Positions 12,187-20,449 of a DNA stretch of 64,000 bases are shown here, piece by piece. Source of the stretch: Nocardia pneumoniae NBRC 100136 (GTDB lineage: Bacteria; Actinomycetota; Actinomycetes; Mycobacteriales; Mycobacteriaceae); NCBI RefSeq assembly GCF_000308755.1, contig NZ_BAGF01000007.1, positions 25,693-89,692 of the forward strand, read 5' to 3'. Made by a program: the position numbers and the translations under genes. Each line of letters opens with the position of its first letter. Position 1 is the stretch's first letter. The notes below the pieces were generated by a model. The model had not been told where the DNA came from. It was given only the letters and a program-made list of their open reading frames with translations, and made no database searches.

Positions 12187-12500
12187 TCGTCGTCCTCCCT
12201 AACCTCCCGGATTGCTTCGATGACCTGCTCATGGGTGAGCCCGGTTCCGGCGCCGATCTCGGCCAGGCGTTCGATTGTTTCGGCAATGCTCTTGCGTCCA
12301 CTGTCCCGGGGCAGGCGGGCCAGCAAGTACGACAATGCTTCGACCGGCATCACCACAGCGACTTCGCGGCCACGCTTGGTGATGACCGTAGGCACCTTCG
12401 CGTATTCGGCGCGTCCGACGATCTCGGTGAAGCGCGCGCGTGCCTCGGTGAAGGATAGCGTCGGAATCTGTGTAGGGCGATCATAAGCAAGCTCTGCCAT
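12183..12500 (-). CDS. vapB: VapB-like antitoxin, Phd/YefM family
   Basis: About 105 residues. The N-terminal Phd/YefM DNA-binding part reads IPTLSFTEARARFTEIVGR and VPTVITKRGREVAVVMP. A helical tail (SIAETIERLAEIGAGTGL...VIEAIREVREDD) would wrap the toxin. The ATG at 12500 is chosen because it begins the conserved domain and lies inside a TGTACA-type palindrome that probably serves as the autoregulatory operator. An in-frame extension to 12590 exists but crosses that operator. The gene is coupled to the downstream toxin gene by a four-base overlap. Confidence 0.85.
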   Translation of the reverse strand: MAELAYDRPTQIPTLSFTEARARFTEIVGRAEYAKVPTVITKRGREVAVVMPVEALSYLLARLPRDSGRKSIAETIERLAEIGAGTGLTHEQVIEAIREVREDDE

Positions 12501-12522
12501 GTACAAACTGTACATCCTGTAC
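12499..12522. promoter_or_regulatory. Palindromic operator of the vapBC-like pair
   Basis: ATGTACA-AAC-TGTACAT is a perfect 7-bp inverted repeat overlapping the antitoxin start codon, with a further CTGTAC half-site immediately upstream (12517-12522). Position and symmetry fit cooperative autorepression by the antitoxin-toxin complex. Confidence 0.55.
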
Positions 12523-12640
12523 TGTTTGCAGGCCAGAGCAGTTACCCACCGATCAACCGGCGTCTTTGTCGCGGACGGCTGGGAGGGCAAAGCTGCGTCG
12601 GCCTACGACGAGTCATGGGGCTTCGGTTCCATTCCTCCCA

Positions 12641-12850
12641 TTAGTCGATTCTCGGTCGTTCGTGCTGGTAGCGGATCTGTTCCCACAGCGAGCGCGGAAT
12701 GAGGTCGACGCACTCACCCAGTGACGGTGGGGTGCGGAATCGGATGCTCGAACCGTCCGCGCGCTGCACCAGCAGCACACGGATCACCCCCGCCTCAACC
12801 CGCCACACCACGGTCTCGCCGTTCAGCTCCGTAATGCGCCGCTCGGCCAT
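12641..12850 (-). CDS. Small protein of unknown function, last gene of a three-gene operon
   Basis: 69 residues, beginning MAERRITELNGETVVWRVE and containing GVIRVLLVQRADGSSIRFR and LIPRSLWEQIRYQHERPRID. It looks like a compact beta-rich domain with a basic C-terminus. I do not recognise the family. ATG at 12850 is five bases downstream of the preceding gene's stop, so it is almost certainly co-transcribed with it. No signal peptide, membrane helix or catalytic motif is visible. Confidence 0.6.
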   Translation of the reverse strand: MAERRITELNGETVVWRVEAGVIRVLLVQRADGSSIRFRTPPSLGECVDLIPRSLWEQIRYQHERPRID

Positions 12851-12855
12851 GCGGT

Positions 12856-13365
12856 TCACCTTTGCGGCCCTGGTCGCGGACGCACGCAGGTGCGGATGGC
12901 CTCGATCACCGCCAGCCCGGACGGCCGGTAGGAGTCGCGTGGGGCCTGCGCCCACAGCCGAAACCCCACAGCCCCAGCCTCATCGGCGGGGGAGGGCAGC
13001 GCGATCTGCGCTCCGATCGGAGCCAAGGTCGCGTTGAGCCGGAACAGCTCGGTGAACAGCGGCATCTCATCGCGGACATCCGGCCTGATCAGAAATGTCC
13101 ATCGCTTCGACCGTGGATGCGAGATGATCGGCCCAGCCGGTGCGGCCCGGTTCAGATGGTTTTTCACCAGCGCGCCGAGCTGCGCGGGCACGGTGATCGC
13201 GCCGACGCTGCCGGACAGCACGAAGATTCGGCCCATCTGCGGATCTATCCGCGCGGGCAGCCCGCACACCCGCTGATAGAACCGGCACCGGGACACCGGA
13301 GTGTCCGCCAGAACCATGGTGGCATCGTCCGCCAGATGTGCTGTCGTGTCGGTCATTCCAGTCAC
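12856..13365 (-). CDS. Protein of unknown function, middle gene of the operon
   Basis: About 169 residues. Notable segments are MVLADTPVSRCRFYQRV, GRIFVLSGSVGAITVPAQLG, GPIISHPRSKRWTFLIRPD and LPSPADEAGAVGFRLW. The HPRSKRWTFL...PSP arrangement is weakly reminiscent of small actinobacterial proteins related to primase-polymerase N-domains, but the similarity is too thin for an assignment. GTG at 13365 overlaps the upstream stop (GTGA); ATG at 13356 is also possible. There is no membrane segment. Confidence 0.6.
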   Translation of the reverse strand: MTGMTDTTAHLADDATMVLADTPVSRCRFYQRVCGLPARIDPQMGRIFVLSGSVGAITVPAQLGALVKNHLNRAAPAGPIISHPRSKRWTFLIRPDVRDEMPLFTELFRLNATLAPIGAQIALPSPADEAGAVGFRLWAQAPRDSYRPSGLAVIEAIRTCVRPRPGPQR

Positions 13366-13748
13366 CGCCGCTCACGTGGCAGCCGCTTGCGGTCGATACC
13401 GGTGGTGTCGCCGATGGTGATCAGGTATTCGCGTGGGATGCGCTGCCGGTCGTCCAGTACCTCGGTGCCGACCCACTTGCACCCGCCGGGAATGTTGCGA
13501 TGGTGCGGCCCGATCCGGCCGTCTTCGAAAGGGGCGAGCCGCAAGCAATGCTGAGTATCGGGACACCGCACACGCGATAGCGGCCCATACGGCGTTTCAT
13601 CGCTTGTCGCCCACTGCCCGACCTGCGACAGCCGGACTGCTCGTTGGGTTAGGCGCTTTTCGGATTCGGTAACCCGATCGTCCTCGGCCTGCACGTGGCG
13701 CAGCAACGCCGTGAAATCATCGCCGACAGCGTCGTCGTCCCGACCCAC
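13362..13748 (-). CDS. Protein of unknown function, first gene of the operon
   Basis: 128 residues, very polar. It begins GRDDDAVGDDFTALLRHVQ, has a likely helix (DDRVTESEKRLTQRAVRLSQ) and three cysteines (RVRCPDTQHCLRL and GGCKWVG) that could bind a metal. The Cys-x5-Cys spacing is suggestive only. GTG at 13748 is fixed by a strong AGGGAGGGG eight bases upstream; the frame is open to 13859 but loses that site. The gene heads the three-gene operon and is transcribed divergently from the XRE-TPR regulator. Confidence 0.6.
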   Translation of the reverse strand: MGRDDDAVGDDFTALLRHVQAEDDRVTESEKRLTQRAVRLSQVGQWATSDETPYGPLSRVRCPDTQHCLRLAPFEDGRIGPHHRNIPGGCKWVGTEVLDDRQRIPREYLITIGDTTGIDRKRLPRERR

Positions 13749-13903
13749 CGTCAAACCCCTCCCTGCTCGCCAATTGGAAAGGCGCCCGGCGCAGGGGATT
13801 CCACTCGCCAGTTGAGTGATAGACGTTGGCGGTGTGCCCAGATGAGGAAACAGGCTCACCCCGCGCCGGGGCCGTATCCGACGTTAAATCCCTGGTAGAC
13901 CGC

Positions 13904-13925
13904 GAATGTTCGAAGAATGTTCGAA
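13904..13925. promoter_or_regulatory. Tandem 11-bp repeat in the divergent promoter
   Basis: Two perfect head-to-tail copies of GAATGTTCGAA, each containing the palindrome TTCGAA, sit about 20 bases upstream of the regulator's GTG. The 11-bp period places both on one helix face, as expected for a cooperative operator controlling both directions. Confidence 0.5.
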
Positions 13926-13941
13926 ATTTCACTGGTAGCGT

Positions 13942-15111
13942 GTGGGGGTGACTCGAGACGAATCGGTCGGCGCCCGGATCGGGAAGATCCGCAAGCTACG
14001 CGGTCTGACGCAACACCAGCTCGCGCAGCGCGCGAACGTTTCTCGTTCGATGCTTGCCCAGGTCGAGACGGGCAAAGCCAAGGCATCCACCGTCTGGATC
14101 GGCTCCGTCGCCACGGCCCTGCAAGTGGACGCGTCCCGGCTGTACGGAGGCGATGAACCCATCGAGATCATGGACACCCTGCCGGTTCTGCGTCGTGCCC
14201 TTGCCGCGATCGACCTCATGGATCCGGAGCTGGAGCCCGAACCGATCGACAAGCTGCACGACCTCGTCGCCAAGGTCGGCCAATGGCGACGCGACACACA
14301 GTATCGGAAGATCGTCGGCGTATTGCCCGAACTCATTGACCGGCTACTGATTTCCGGGCACGAAGCTGGCAAACCTGCATACGCCCTCTTGACCGACGCA
14401 TACCGGGCCGCGAACACCGTCGCCCACAAACTCGGCTATGCCGATCTGAGCTTGACCGCGACCGAGCGCATGGAGTGGGCGGCCTCCCGCGCCGGTGACC
14501 CCTTGCTACTCGCCACCACCCACTACGTGAAGGCCGCGACCCTCGCACGCGTCGGCGCAACACGGCAAGCTCTACGCCTGCTCACCCGCGCGATGGCCGA
14601 CATAGATCCCCTTGTGGAGGAGGATCAGACCGCCGCGGCGGTGTACAGCATCCTCCACATGCGGGCAGGCACCATCGCGGCAGCGACTGGTGACGCCGAC
14701 ACGTCCAGGGCGCACTTGGCGGAAGCGGAGCTGCTGGCCCGCGGATTCGGTGACCGCGTCGTCTACGGCAGCCCGGTCGGGCCCGCGAACGTCAGGCTGT
14801 ACCAGCTGTGTGCAGAGGTCGATCTCGGCGAGCCAGGCCGCGCCATCGAGATTGCGAAAGGCACCCACCTGCCGAAGGGGATGGCAGTGGAGCGGAAGGC
14901 GTACTTCTGGCTCGATGCCTCCCGCGCCTACTTGCAGGCCGGGAAACTGGATGAGGCGATGGACGCCCTGCACGAATCCCGTATCGCGTCGCCTGAACAC
15001 TTCGCGGCGTCCCCGGCCACGAAGGACATCATCGGCACGGTTGCGACGCGACAGCGCCGTGCCAGCGATCGGCTGCAACACCTCGCGCACCACGCGGGGA
15101 TGACGCTGTAG
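13942..15111 (+). CDS. XRE-family regulator with C-terminal TPR-like repeats
   Basis: About 389 residues. The N-terminal helix-turn-helix spans residues 10-65 (ARIGKIRKLRGLTQHQLAQ, SRSMLAQVETGKAKAS). The remainder is alpha-helical with TPR-like repeats (LLATTHYVKAATLARVG, AAVYSILHMRAGTIAAATG, KAYFWLDASRAYLQAGKLD). Such XRE-TPR proteins are typically one-component regulators that sense a peptide or partner protein through the TPR domain. GTG at 13942 or 13948 starts the gene, with no clear ribosome binding site, so a leaderless message is possible. It is divergent from the three-gene unknown operon. Confidence 0.85.
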   Translation: MGVTRDESVGARIGKIRKLRGLTQHQLAQRANVSRSMLAQVETGKAKASTVWIGSVATALQVDASRLYGGDEPIEIMDTLPVLRRALAAIDLMDPELEPEPIDKLHDLVAKVGQWRRDTQYRKIVGVLPELIDRLLISGHEAGKPAYALLTDAYRAANTVAHKLGYADLSLTATERMEWAASRAGDPLLLATTHYVKAATLARVGATRQALRLLTRAMADIDPLVEEDQTAAAVYSILHMRAGTIAAATGDADTSRAHLAEAELLARGFGDRVVYGSPVGPANVRLYQLCAEVDLGEPGRAIEIAKGTHLPKGMAVERKAYFWLDASRAYLQAGKLDEAMDALHESRIASPEHFAASPATKDIIGTVATRQRRASDRLQHLAHHAGMTL

Positions 15112-15237
15112 CCGCGTCGCATGAGCGCTGGCGCAGATTTCAATCCAGATCCGGGCGGCTTCATCACGGAGGATGCTGGCGGCAATCGGGAAGAACGTGC
15201 TCGACTAGAACCTCGCGGCTCGGAATGTCGTGATGGC

Positions 15238-15573
15238 GTGAGCATGGAGCGGGAAGCGGAAGTGTTGGCTCGGATCGAGCGAGCCAAGGCCGCGCTTCTC
15301 GGCACTGGCGAAGTGTTCGCGCGCAGCGAGGGAGGACGTCCCCCGTCGCGGTCCGACCGGTTCAAGCAGGCCCGCGACGAAGTCCACGCAGCGGAGCAGG
15401 CCCGTAATCGGCTGCTCGTAGAGATTGTTGGCGACGCCTACGTAGTGCCACTGGAGCTGGCGCAGCGGCTCGGTCTGACCGGGCGTGAGGCAGTGAATAT
15501 CGTGGAGACCGCGCGCACCGGTTCCCCTCGGTTGAAGGACTACCTGCTCGGTCAGCCATCGGCGACTGAATAG
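15238..15573 (+). CDS. Small helical protein of unknown function
   Basis: About 111 residues from GTG 15238 (ATG at 15244 is an alternative). It is mostly helical and highly charged: EREAEVLARIERAKAALLG, a basic stretch SEGGRPPSRSDRFKQARDE, then AEQARNRLLVEIVGDA and VPLELAQRLGLTGREAV, the last resembling a helix-turn-helix. It may be a small DNA-binding accessory protein. Family not recognised. It lies downstream of the XRE-TPR regulator on the same strand, with a gap of about 125 bases. Confidence 0.55.
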   Translation: MSMEREAEVLARIERAKAALLGTGEVFARSEGGRPPSRSDRFKQARDEVHAAEQARNRLLVEIVGDAYVVPLELAQRLGLTGREAVNIVETARTGSPRLKDYLLGQPSATE

Positions 15574-15816
15574 CGGCTCAGTGGTCGTTGTCAGCCGACA
15601 GCGAGGGCCGCGATGCGCATACTCCATCGTCAATAGGGCCATTCGGTTAGGGATGCCGCCTAGATACGCGCGGACTTCTCGGTGGGTGGACCGCCGTTCA
15701 GCGGCGACTCAGTTGCATCCCGGCCGTCCGTTGCGCGACCTGTCCCTGCTCACAGCTCGAACTGGCAGACGATGAGGCAGCTATCGAGGTCGAGAAGAAA
15801 GTGAGGACGTTCTACG

Positions 15817-16329
15817 GTGCTACTGGTCGACGGTGATCCCTGGCCGGAATGGTTCCGTGGGTTACGACGCAGCGCGTTCCACCTCGAAGTCCGGGACTCG
15901 TACGCCGAGCCTGCCGAGAACAACCGACTGCGAGCGTTCCTCAACGGGGAGCCACCACCGAACGAGCCGCCTGTCCCGTGGCACGGGCTCATGGGGGAAA
16001 CCACCGCTAGAGGCGTATCCGTGAGCCGGGTCCGCGTCGTCACCGTGCCACACAGCGACTACCACCGCTGGCTACTGTCCATTACGGGCCGGAACATCGA
16101 ATCCGGGGAGAACATCCGGTATTTGCCCCGTCATCTCGCCGGGGAAGTCCCACCAGATGACTGGTGGTTATTCGATGACGAACGTGTCGCTTTCAACCTG
16201 TCCGACGCCAACGGCAAACCGGCTAGCACTGCGGTGACCACCGATCCGCGGATCGCGGAGTACTGCCGGGGCGTACAAGCGCGGCTGTGGGACCTGGCGA
16301 CGCCGTACGCGGAGTACGTCACCACGTGA
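15817..16329 (+). CDS. DUF6879 family protein
   Basis: 170 residues matching DUF6879: the opening WFRGLRRSAFHLEVRDSY, then the RFLNGEP-like RAFLNGEPPP, TTARGVSVSRVRVVTVP, NIESGENIRYLPR and DDWWLFDDERVAF. The family has no known biochemical activity but is found next to XRE regulators in Actinobacteria, as here. GTG at 15817 is supported by GAGGA nine bases upstream. It ends the accessory block before the peptide transporter operon. Confidence 0.78.
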   Translation: MLLVDGDPWPEWFRGLRRSAFHLEVRDSYAEPAENNRLRAFLNGEPPPNEPPVPWHGLMGETTARGVSVSRVRVVTVPHSDYHRWLLSITGRNIESGENIRYLPRHLAGEVPPDDWWLFDDERVAFNLSDANGKPASTAVTTDPRIAEYCRGVQARLWDLATPYAEYVTT

Positions 16330-16677
16330 CGTGTCTGATCAGCAACAGCGCAAGCTCTCAGGGGCACCATTCGATGGGTTGGCCGGTCAGCTCGGGATTG
16401 TCTCAGGGATGCATACTGTCGCGCATCTCGATGTGGCGTACTCGAGACATCACCTCACGCGGTCTGCGGCAATTCTGGACGTACGACCGGTTTTTTCCGC
16501 CGCGTCATCGACGGGACGCATAACCCCTGCTGGCGGCGGGGCAATTTTTCTTCGAAAACGTAACGTGCCGAAAATGCTTCGTGGGTACGGTGCCGATCAG
16601 ATCGGAAGTTCACCCGTGTCCGCACCGGGCCTGCGATCCAGGGGAACGCGGTGCGGCGCTCGAGAAGTGGGGCCGTG
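16330..16677. other. 348-base gap without a convincing gene
   Basis: The gap lies between the accessory block and the peptide transporter. It has a lower-GC patch with T-runs around 16490 and 16540. CCCCTGC...GGCGGGG followed by AATTTTTC near 16525-16551 could be a weak terminator for the DUF6879 gene. Open frames here are short and lack family resemblance or ribosome binding sites. The dpp promoter is presumably in its second half. Confidence 0.4.
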
Positions 16678-18288
16678 ATGAGGAATTCGAGGATTGGGCG
16701 ACGGACCGGGGCGCGAACCATCGCGGCCGTCGGCCTGGTGGCGTTGGCGGCGTCGATGGTGGCGGGCTGCGGTTCCGGAAGAACCGGCGACGGCGGCGGC
16801 GCCGGATTGGTGGCTGGTACCACCGACAAGATCTTCTCGCTCGACCCGGCGGCCGCCTATGACAACGGGTCGCTGGTCGCCGAAACGCAGATCTACCAGT
16901 ATCTGCTCAACTTCGCGCCCGGCGACGCGACCCCGCGGCCGGACGCGGCGCAGAAATGCGAGTTCACCGCGCCGACGGTGTACACGTGCACCCTCAAAGA
17001 GGGCCTGAAGTTCGCCAACGGCAACCCGCTGACCGCGGCCAGCGTCAAGTTCTCCTTCGACCGGATGCTGCGGATCAACGATCCGAACGGGCCCGCCTCG
17101 CTGCTGGGCAACCTGGAGAAGACCGACGTCGTCGACCCGCGCACCGTCGCGTTCACGCTGAAGGTCGCCAACGACCAGACCTTCCCGGCCATCCTGCCCA
17201 CCCAGGCCGGACCGATCGTCGACGAGAAGGTGTACGCGCCCGACAAGGTGATGGCGGACGAGGACGTGGTGCGGGCCAAGGGCTACTCCGGCCCGTACAC
17301 CATCGCGAGCTACGACAAGAACAAGCTGGTCGAGTACCAGGCGTTCGCCGACTACAACGGCGTTCTCGGCACCCCGAAGACCAAGACGGTGTCGACCAAG
17401 TACTACGCGACCACCGACAACATGAAGCTGGACCTGCAGAACGGGTCGCTCGACGTCGGATACCGCTCCTTCACGCCCACCGACATCGAATCGCTGCGTG
17501 GCGACCGCAAGGTCACCGTGCACGAGGGGCCCGGCGGCGAGCTGCGCTACATCGTGTTCAACCTGAACACCATGCCGGGCGGCACGCCGGAGCAGAAGCT
17601 GGCCGTGCGCAAGGCCGTCGCCGCCACCGTCGACCGGGCCGCGCTGGCCGACGGCGTCTACAAGAACACCTATCTGCCCGCGTACTCATCCGTGCCGCAG
17701 GGCATGCCGGGCGCGGCGGAGCCGTTCAAGGACATCTACGGCGCTCAGCCCAGCAAAGATCGGGCGGCGAAGTTCCTCGCCGACGCCGGTGTCGCGACGC
17801 CGGTCGAACTCAACCTGCAATACAACCCGGACCACTACGGCTCCAGCAGCTCAGAGGAATACGCGGCGATCAAGTCGCAGCTGGAGGCCAGCGGACTGTT
17901 CCGGGTCAACCTGCAATCCACCGAATGGGTCACCTACCAGCGCGAACGGGCCCGCGACGCGTACCCGCTCTACCAGTTCGGCTGGTTCCCGGATTTCCCG
18001 GACCCGGACAACTACCTCAGCCCTTTCTTCGGTCCGAACAACTTCCTGCAGTCGCATTTCGAGGACCCGGGCATCTCCGCGCAGCTGATCGCGGAGGCGA
18101 CCCAGCCCGACAAGGACAAGCGGATGGAGCAGATCCGGCAGGTACAGCGTGATCTGGCGCAGAACTTCCTGCCGATCGTTCCGCTGCTGTCCGGCAAGCA
18201 GATCGCGGTCGCGGGTACCGACGTGCAGGGCGTCGAGCAGACGCTCGACTCGTCGTTCAAGTTCCGCTATACGGTGCTGAGCAAGTGA
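16678..18288 (+). CDS. dppA: Peptide ABC transporter substrate-binding lipoprotein
   Basis: 536-residue family-5 extracellular solute-binding protein (DppA/OppA type). The N-terminus is a lipoprotein signal: basic MRNSRIGRRTGAR, a hydrophobic core, and lipobox VAGC with Cys31 as the lipid-modified residue. The mature part has the SBP_bac_5 features DPAAAYDNGS, LKEGLKFANGNPLTAASV, and a C-terminal FGWFPDFPDPDNYLSPFF. It would capture oligopeptides or related solutes; specificity cannot be read. ATG at 16678 begins the signal. It is the first gene of a four-gene operon with GTGA coupling to the permease. Confidence 0.92.
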   Translation: MRNSRIGRRTGARTIAAVGLVALAASMVAGCGSGRTGDGGGAGLVAGTTDKIFSLDPAAAYDNGSLVAETQIYQYLLNFAPGDATPRPDAAQKCEFTAPTVYTCTLKEGLKFANGNPLTAASVKFSFDRMLRINDPNGPASLLGNLEKTDVVDPRTVAFTLKVANDQTFPAILPTQAGPIVDEKVYAPDKVMADEDVVRAKGYSGPYTIASYDKNKLVEYQAFADYNGVLGTPKTKTVSTKYYATTDNMKLDLQNGSLDVGYRSFTPTDIESLRGDRKVTVHEGPGGELRYIVFNLNTMPGGTPEQKLAVRKAVAATVDRAALADGVYKNTYLPAYSSVPQGMPGAAEPFKDIYGAQPSKDRAAKFLADAGVATPVELNLQYNPDHYGSSSSEEYAAIKSQLEASGLFRVNLQSTEWVTYQRERARDAYPLYQFGWFPDFPDPDNYLSPFFGPNNFLQSHFEDPGISAQLIAEATQPDKDKRMEQIRQVQRDLAQNFLPIVPLLSGKQIAVAGTDVQGVEQTLDSSFKFRYTVLSK

Positions 18289-19418
18289 GTTCCGGCGACA
18301 CGGCCGGGCCCGGGACGACAACAGCGCCGGATACGGCGCAGCCCCGGGCCCGGCGCTTCGGCTTGCCGCGAATGCTCGAGGGCGGCGACGATTCCCGGCA
18401 CCTGGCGCTGCTGCGCTACCTGGGCGTGCGCCTGCTGCTGATCCCGGTGACCGCGTGGATCTTGGTGACGGTCGTGTTCTTCCTGATGCGGGTGGTCGGC
18501 GACCCGATCAGCGCCGCGATGGGCGGGCGCATGACGCAGCAGCAGATCGAGGCGCGCAAGGAGGCGGCCGGGTTGAACCGGCCGATCCTGGCCCAATATT
18601 GGGACTACCTCTCCGGGCTCATGCAGGGGGATCTCGGTCGCTCCCAGGACAACCGGGAGATCAGCGAGGTCGTCGTCACTTATGGCGCCGCCTCGCTGGA
18701 ACTGGTGTGCTGGGCGCTGATCGTCGCGTTCGCGATCGGCGTGCCGCTGGGCAGATACGCGGCGACCCACCGGGATTCGGCCGCCGACACGGGACTGCGT
18801 TTGCTGGCCATCCTGTTCTACGCCGCGCCGGTCTTCTTCGTCGGCTTGCTGCTGAAACTGGTGTTCGCAGTGCAGCTGGGCTGGTTGCCGGTGGCGGGCC
18901 GGGCCAGTACCAACGTCGAACTCCAATTGCAGCACGTATCGCCCAAGACCAACATCATGGTGCTGGACGCGATCCTCCACGGCGACACCGGATATCTGGT
19001 CGACGTGCTGAAACACGCCGTGCTGCCCGCGATCGCGCTCGGCTTGCTGACCGCGGGCATCTTCCTGCGGCTGGTGCGGATCAACCTGATCCAGACGCTG
19101 CGCGCGGACTATGTGGACGCCGCACGGGCGCGCGGCCTGTCCCGCCGGGTGGTGACCGGACGGCATGCCTTCCGCAACGCGATGATCCCGATCGTCACGG
19201 TGATGGGCATGCAGATCGCCATGATGCTCGGCGCCTCGGTGCTCACCGAGACGACGTTCGAATGGAAAGGGCTCGGCTACCAGCTCGCGTCGTATCTGTC
19301 GGCGCGGGACTTCATCGCCGTGCAGGGCATCGTCGCGTTCATCGCGCTCATCGTGGCGGTGATGAGTTTCGTGGTGGACGTGCTGGTGGCGCTGATCGAT
19401 CCGAGGGTGAGGTTCTGA
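18285..19418 (+). CDS. dppB: Peptide ABC transporter permease, DppB type
   Basis: 377-residue inner-membrane permease. The N-terminal helix LGVRLLLIPVTAWILVTVVF and the long extracytoplasmic loop typical of DppB are present. So is the EAA-loop region that docks the ATPase (YVDAARARGLSRRVVTGRHAFRN followed by AMIPIVTVMG). The GTG start overlaps the dppA stop and the stop overlaps the dppC start, so expression is translationally coupled. It forms the transmembrane channel with DppC. Confidence 0.92.
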   Translation: MSSGDTAGPGTTTAPDTAQPRARRFGLPRMLEGGDDSRHLALLRYLGVRLLLIPVTAWILVTVVFFLMRVVGDPISAAMGGRMTQQQIEARKEAAGLNRPILAQYWDYLSGLMQGDLGRSQDNREISEVVVTYGAASLELVCWALIVAFAIGVPLGRYAATHRDSAADTGLRLLAILFYAAPVFFVGLLLKLVFAVQLGWLPVAGRASTNVELQLQHVSPKTNIMVLDAILHGDTGYLVDVLKHAVLPAIALGLLTAGIFLRLVRINLIQTLRADYVDAARARGLSRRVVTGRHAFRNAMIPIVTVMGMQIAMMLGASVLTETTFEWKGLGYQLASYLSARDFIAVQGIVAFIALIVAVMSFVVDVLVALIDPRVRF

Positions 19419-20449
19419 TGACCGCTCCGGAATTGCTGACCGAACCGGTGCTCGCGGCGCCGGTGCCGCGCCGGGGCGTGCCCGGCCTGCGGTTGTTCTC
19501 GATGACCGCCGGCTTGCAGCGCGCGACCCTCGTTCTCGGGCTCGGCCTGGTCGGCGTCTTCGTGGTCGCCGCGCTGTTCGCCCCGCTGATCGCGCCCTAC
19601 GGATTCGCCCAGAGCGCCGCAGACGGCGTCGATTTCGTCCGTCAGCAGGCGCCGTCGGCCGAGCATTGGTTCGGCACCTCGGTGCGGGGGGAAGACGTGT
19701 TCTCCAGGGTGATCTACGGTGCCCGCACCGCACTGTGGGTGATCGCGATCTCGCTGGTGCTCTCGCTGCTGATCGGTGTGCCGCTCGGCTTGCTGTCCGG
19801 CTATGTCGGCCGCTGGCCGGACCGGGTGCTGGTGCTGTTCATGGACGCGATGTACGCCTTCCCGACGCTGCTGCTGGCGATCGTGGTGTCCATCGTGGTC
19901 GCCGGTGGCCGCTCGACCAGTCTGGGCGGTGTGCTGTCCGCCGCGGTGGCGATCACGGCGGTGTTCGTGCCGCAATACTTCCGGGTGGTGCGCAATGCCA
20001 CGGTGGCGGTGAAGCAGGAGCCGTATGTCGACGCCGCGCGGGTGACCGGCGCGTCGACGGCGCGAATCCTGTTCCGGCACATCCTCGCCAACGTCACCCA
20101 GTCGCTCCCGGTGATCGTCACGTTGAACGGATCGGAGGCCATCCTCACCCTGGCCGGTCTGGGCTTCCTCGGGTTCGGCATCGAACCGACCCAAGCGGCG
20201 GAGTGGGGCTTCGACCTGAACAAGGCGCTGCCGGACGTATCCAACGGCATCTGGTGGACCGGCATCTTCCCCGGTGTCGCCATCGTGCTCGTCGTGCTGG
20301 GCATGACGCTGGTCGGTGAGAGCCTCAACGAAGTGCTCAACCCGGTCCTGCGCACCCGCCGGGCCGTCGGGCCCCGCACCGCGGAGCCGCCCGAGACCGT
20401 TTCGGGCGCGCAGGACGGAGTCGCCGGGAAGGACACGACCAATGCCTGA
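19418..20449 (+). CDS. dppC: Peptide ABC transporter permease, DppC type
   Basis: 343 residues. After a cytosolic tail, helices start at ATLVLGLGLVGVFVVAALF. The DppC-specific segment HWFGTSVRGEDVFSRVIYG (the LGTDxxGRDVxSRxIYG motif) and the EAA loop YVDAARVTGASTARILFRH are clear. TGATG overlap with dppB (one base) and an eight-base overlap with the downstream ATPase gene show tight coupling. The C-terminus after the last helix is an unusually long hydrophilic tail of about 35 residues. Confidence 0.92.
   Translation: MTAPELLTEPVLAAPVPRRGVPGLRLFSMTAGLQRATLVLGLGLVGVFVVAALFAPLIAPYGFAQSAADGVDFVRQQAPSAEHWFGTSVRGEDVFSRVIYGARTALWVIAISLVLSLLIGVPLGLLSGYVGRWPDRVLVLFMDAMYAFPTLLLAIVVSIVVAGGRSTSLGGVLSAAVAITAVFVPQYFRVVRNATVAVKQEPYVDAARVTGASTARILFRHILANVTQSLPVIVTLNGSEAILTLAGLGFLGFGIEPTQAAEWGFDLNKALPDVSNGIWWTGIFPGVAIVLVVLGMTLVGESLNEVLNPVLRTRRAVGPRTAEPPETVSGAQDGVAGKDTTNA

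Noticed and set aside
16331..16678. Possible 115-codon gene between DUF6879 and dppA
   Set aside because: No family match, no ribosome binding site, and the composition changes abruptly mid-frame; left as intergenic.
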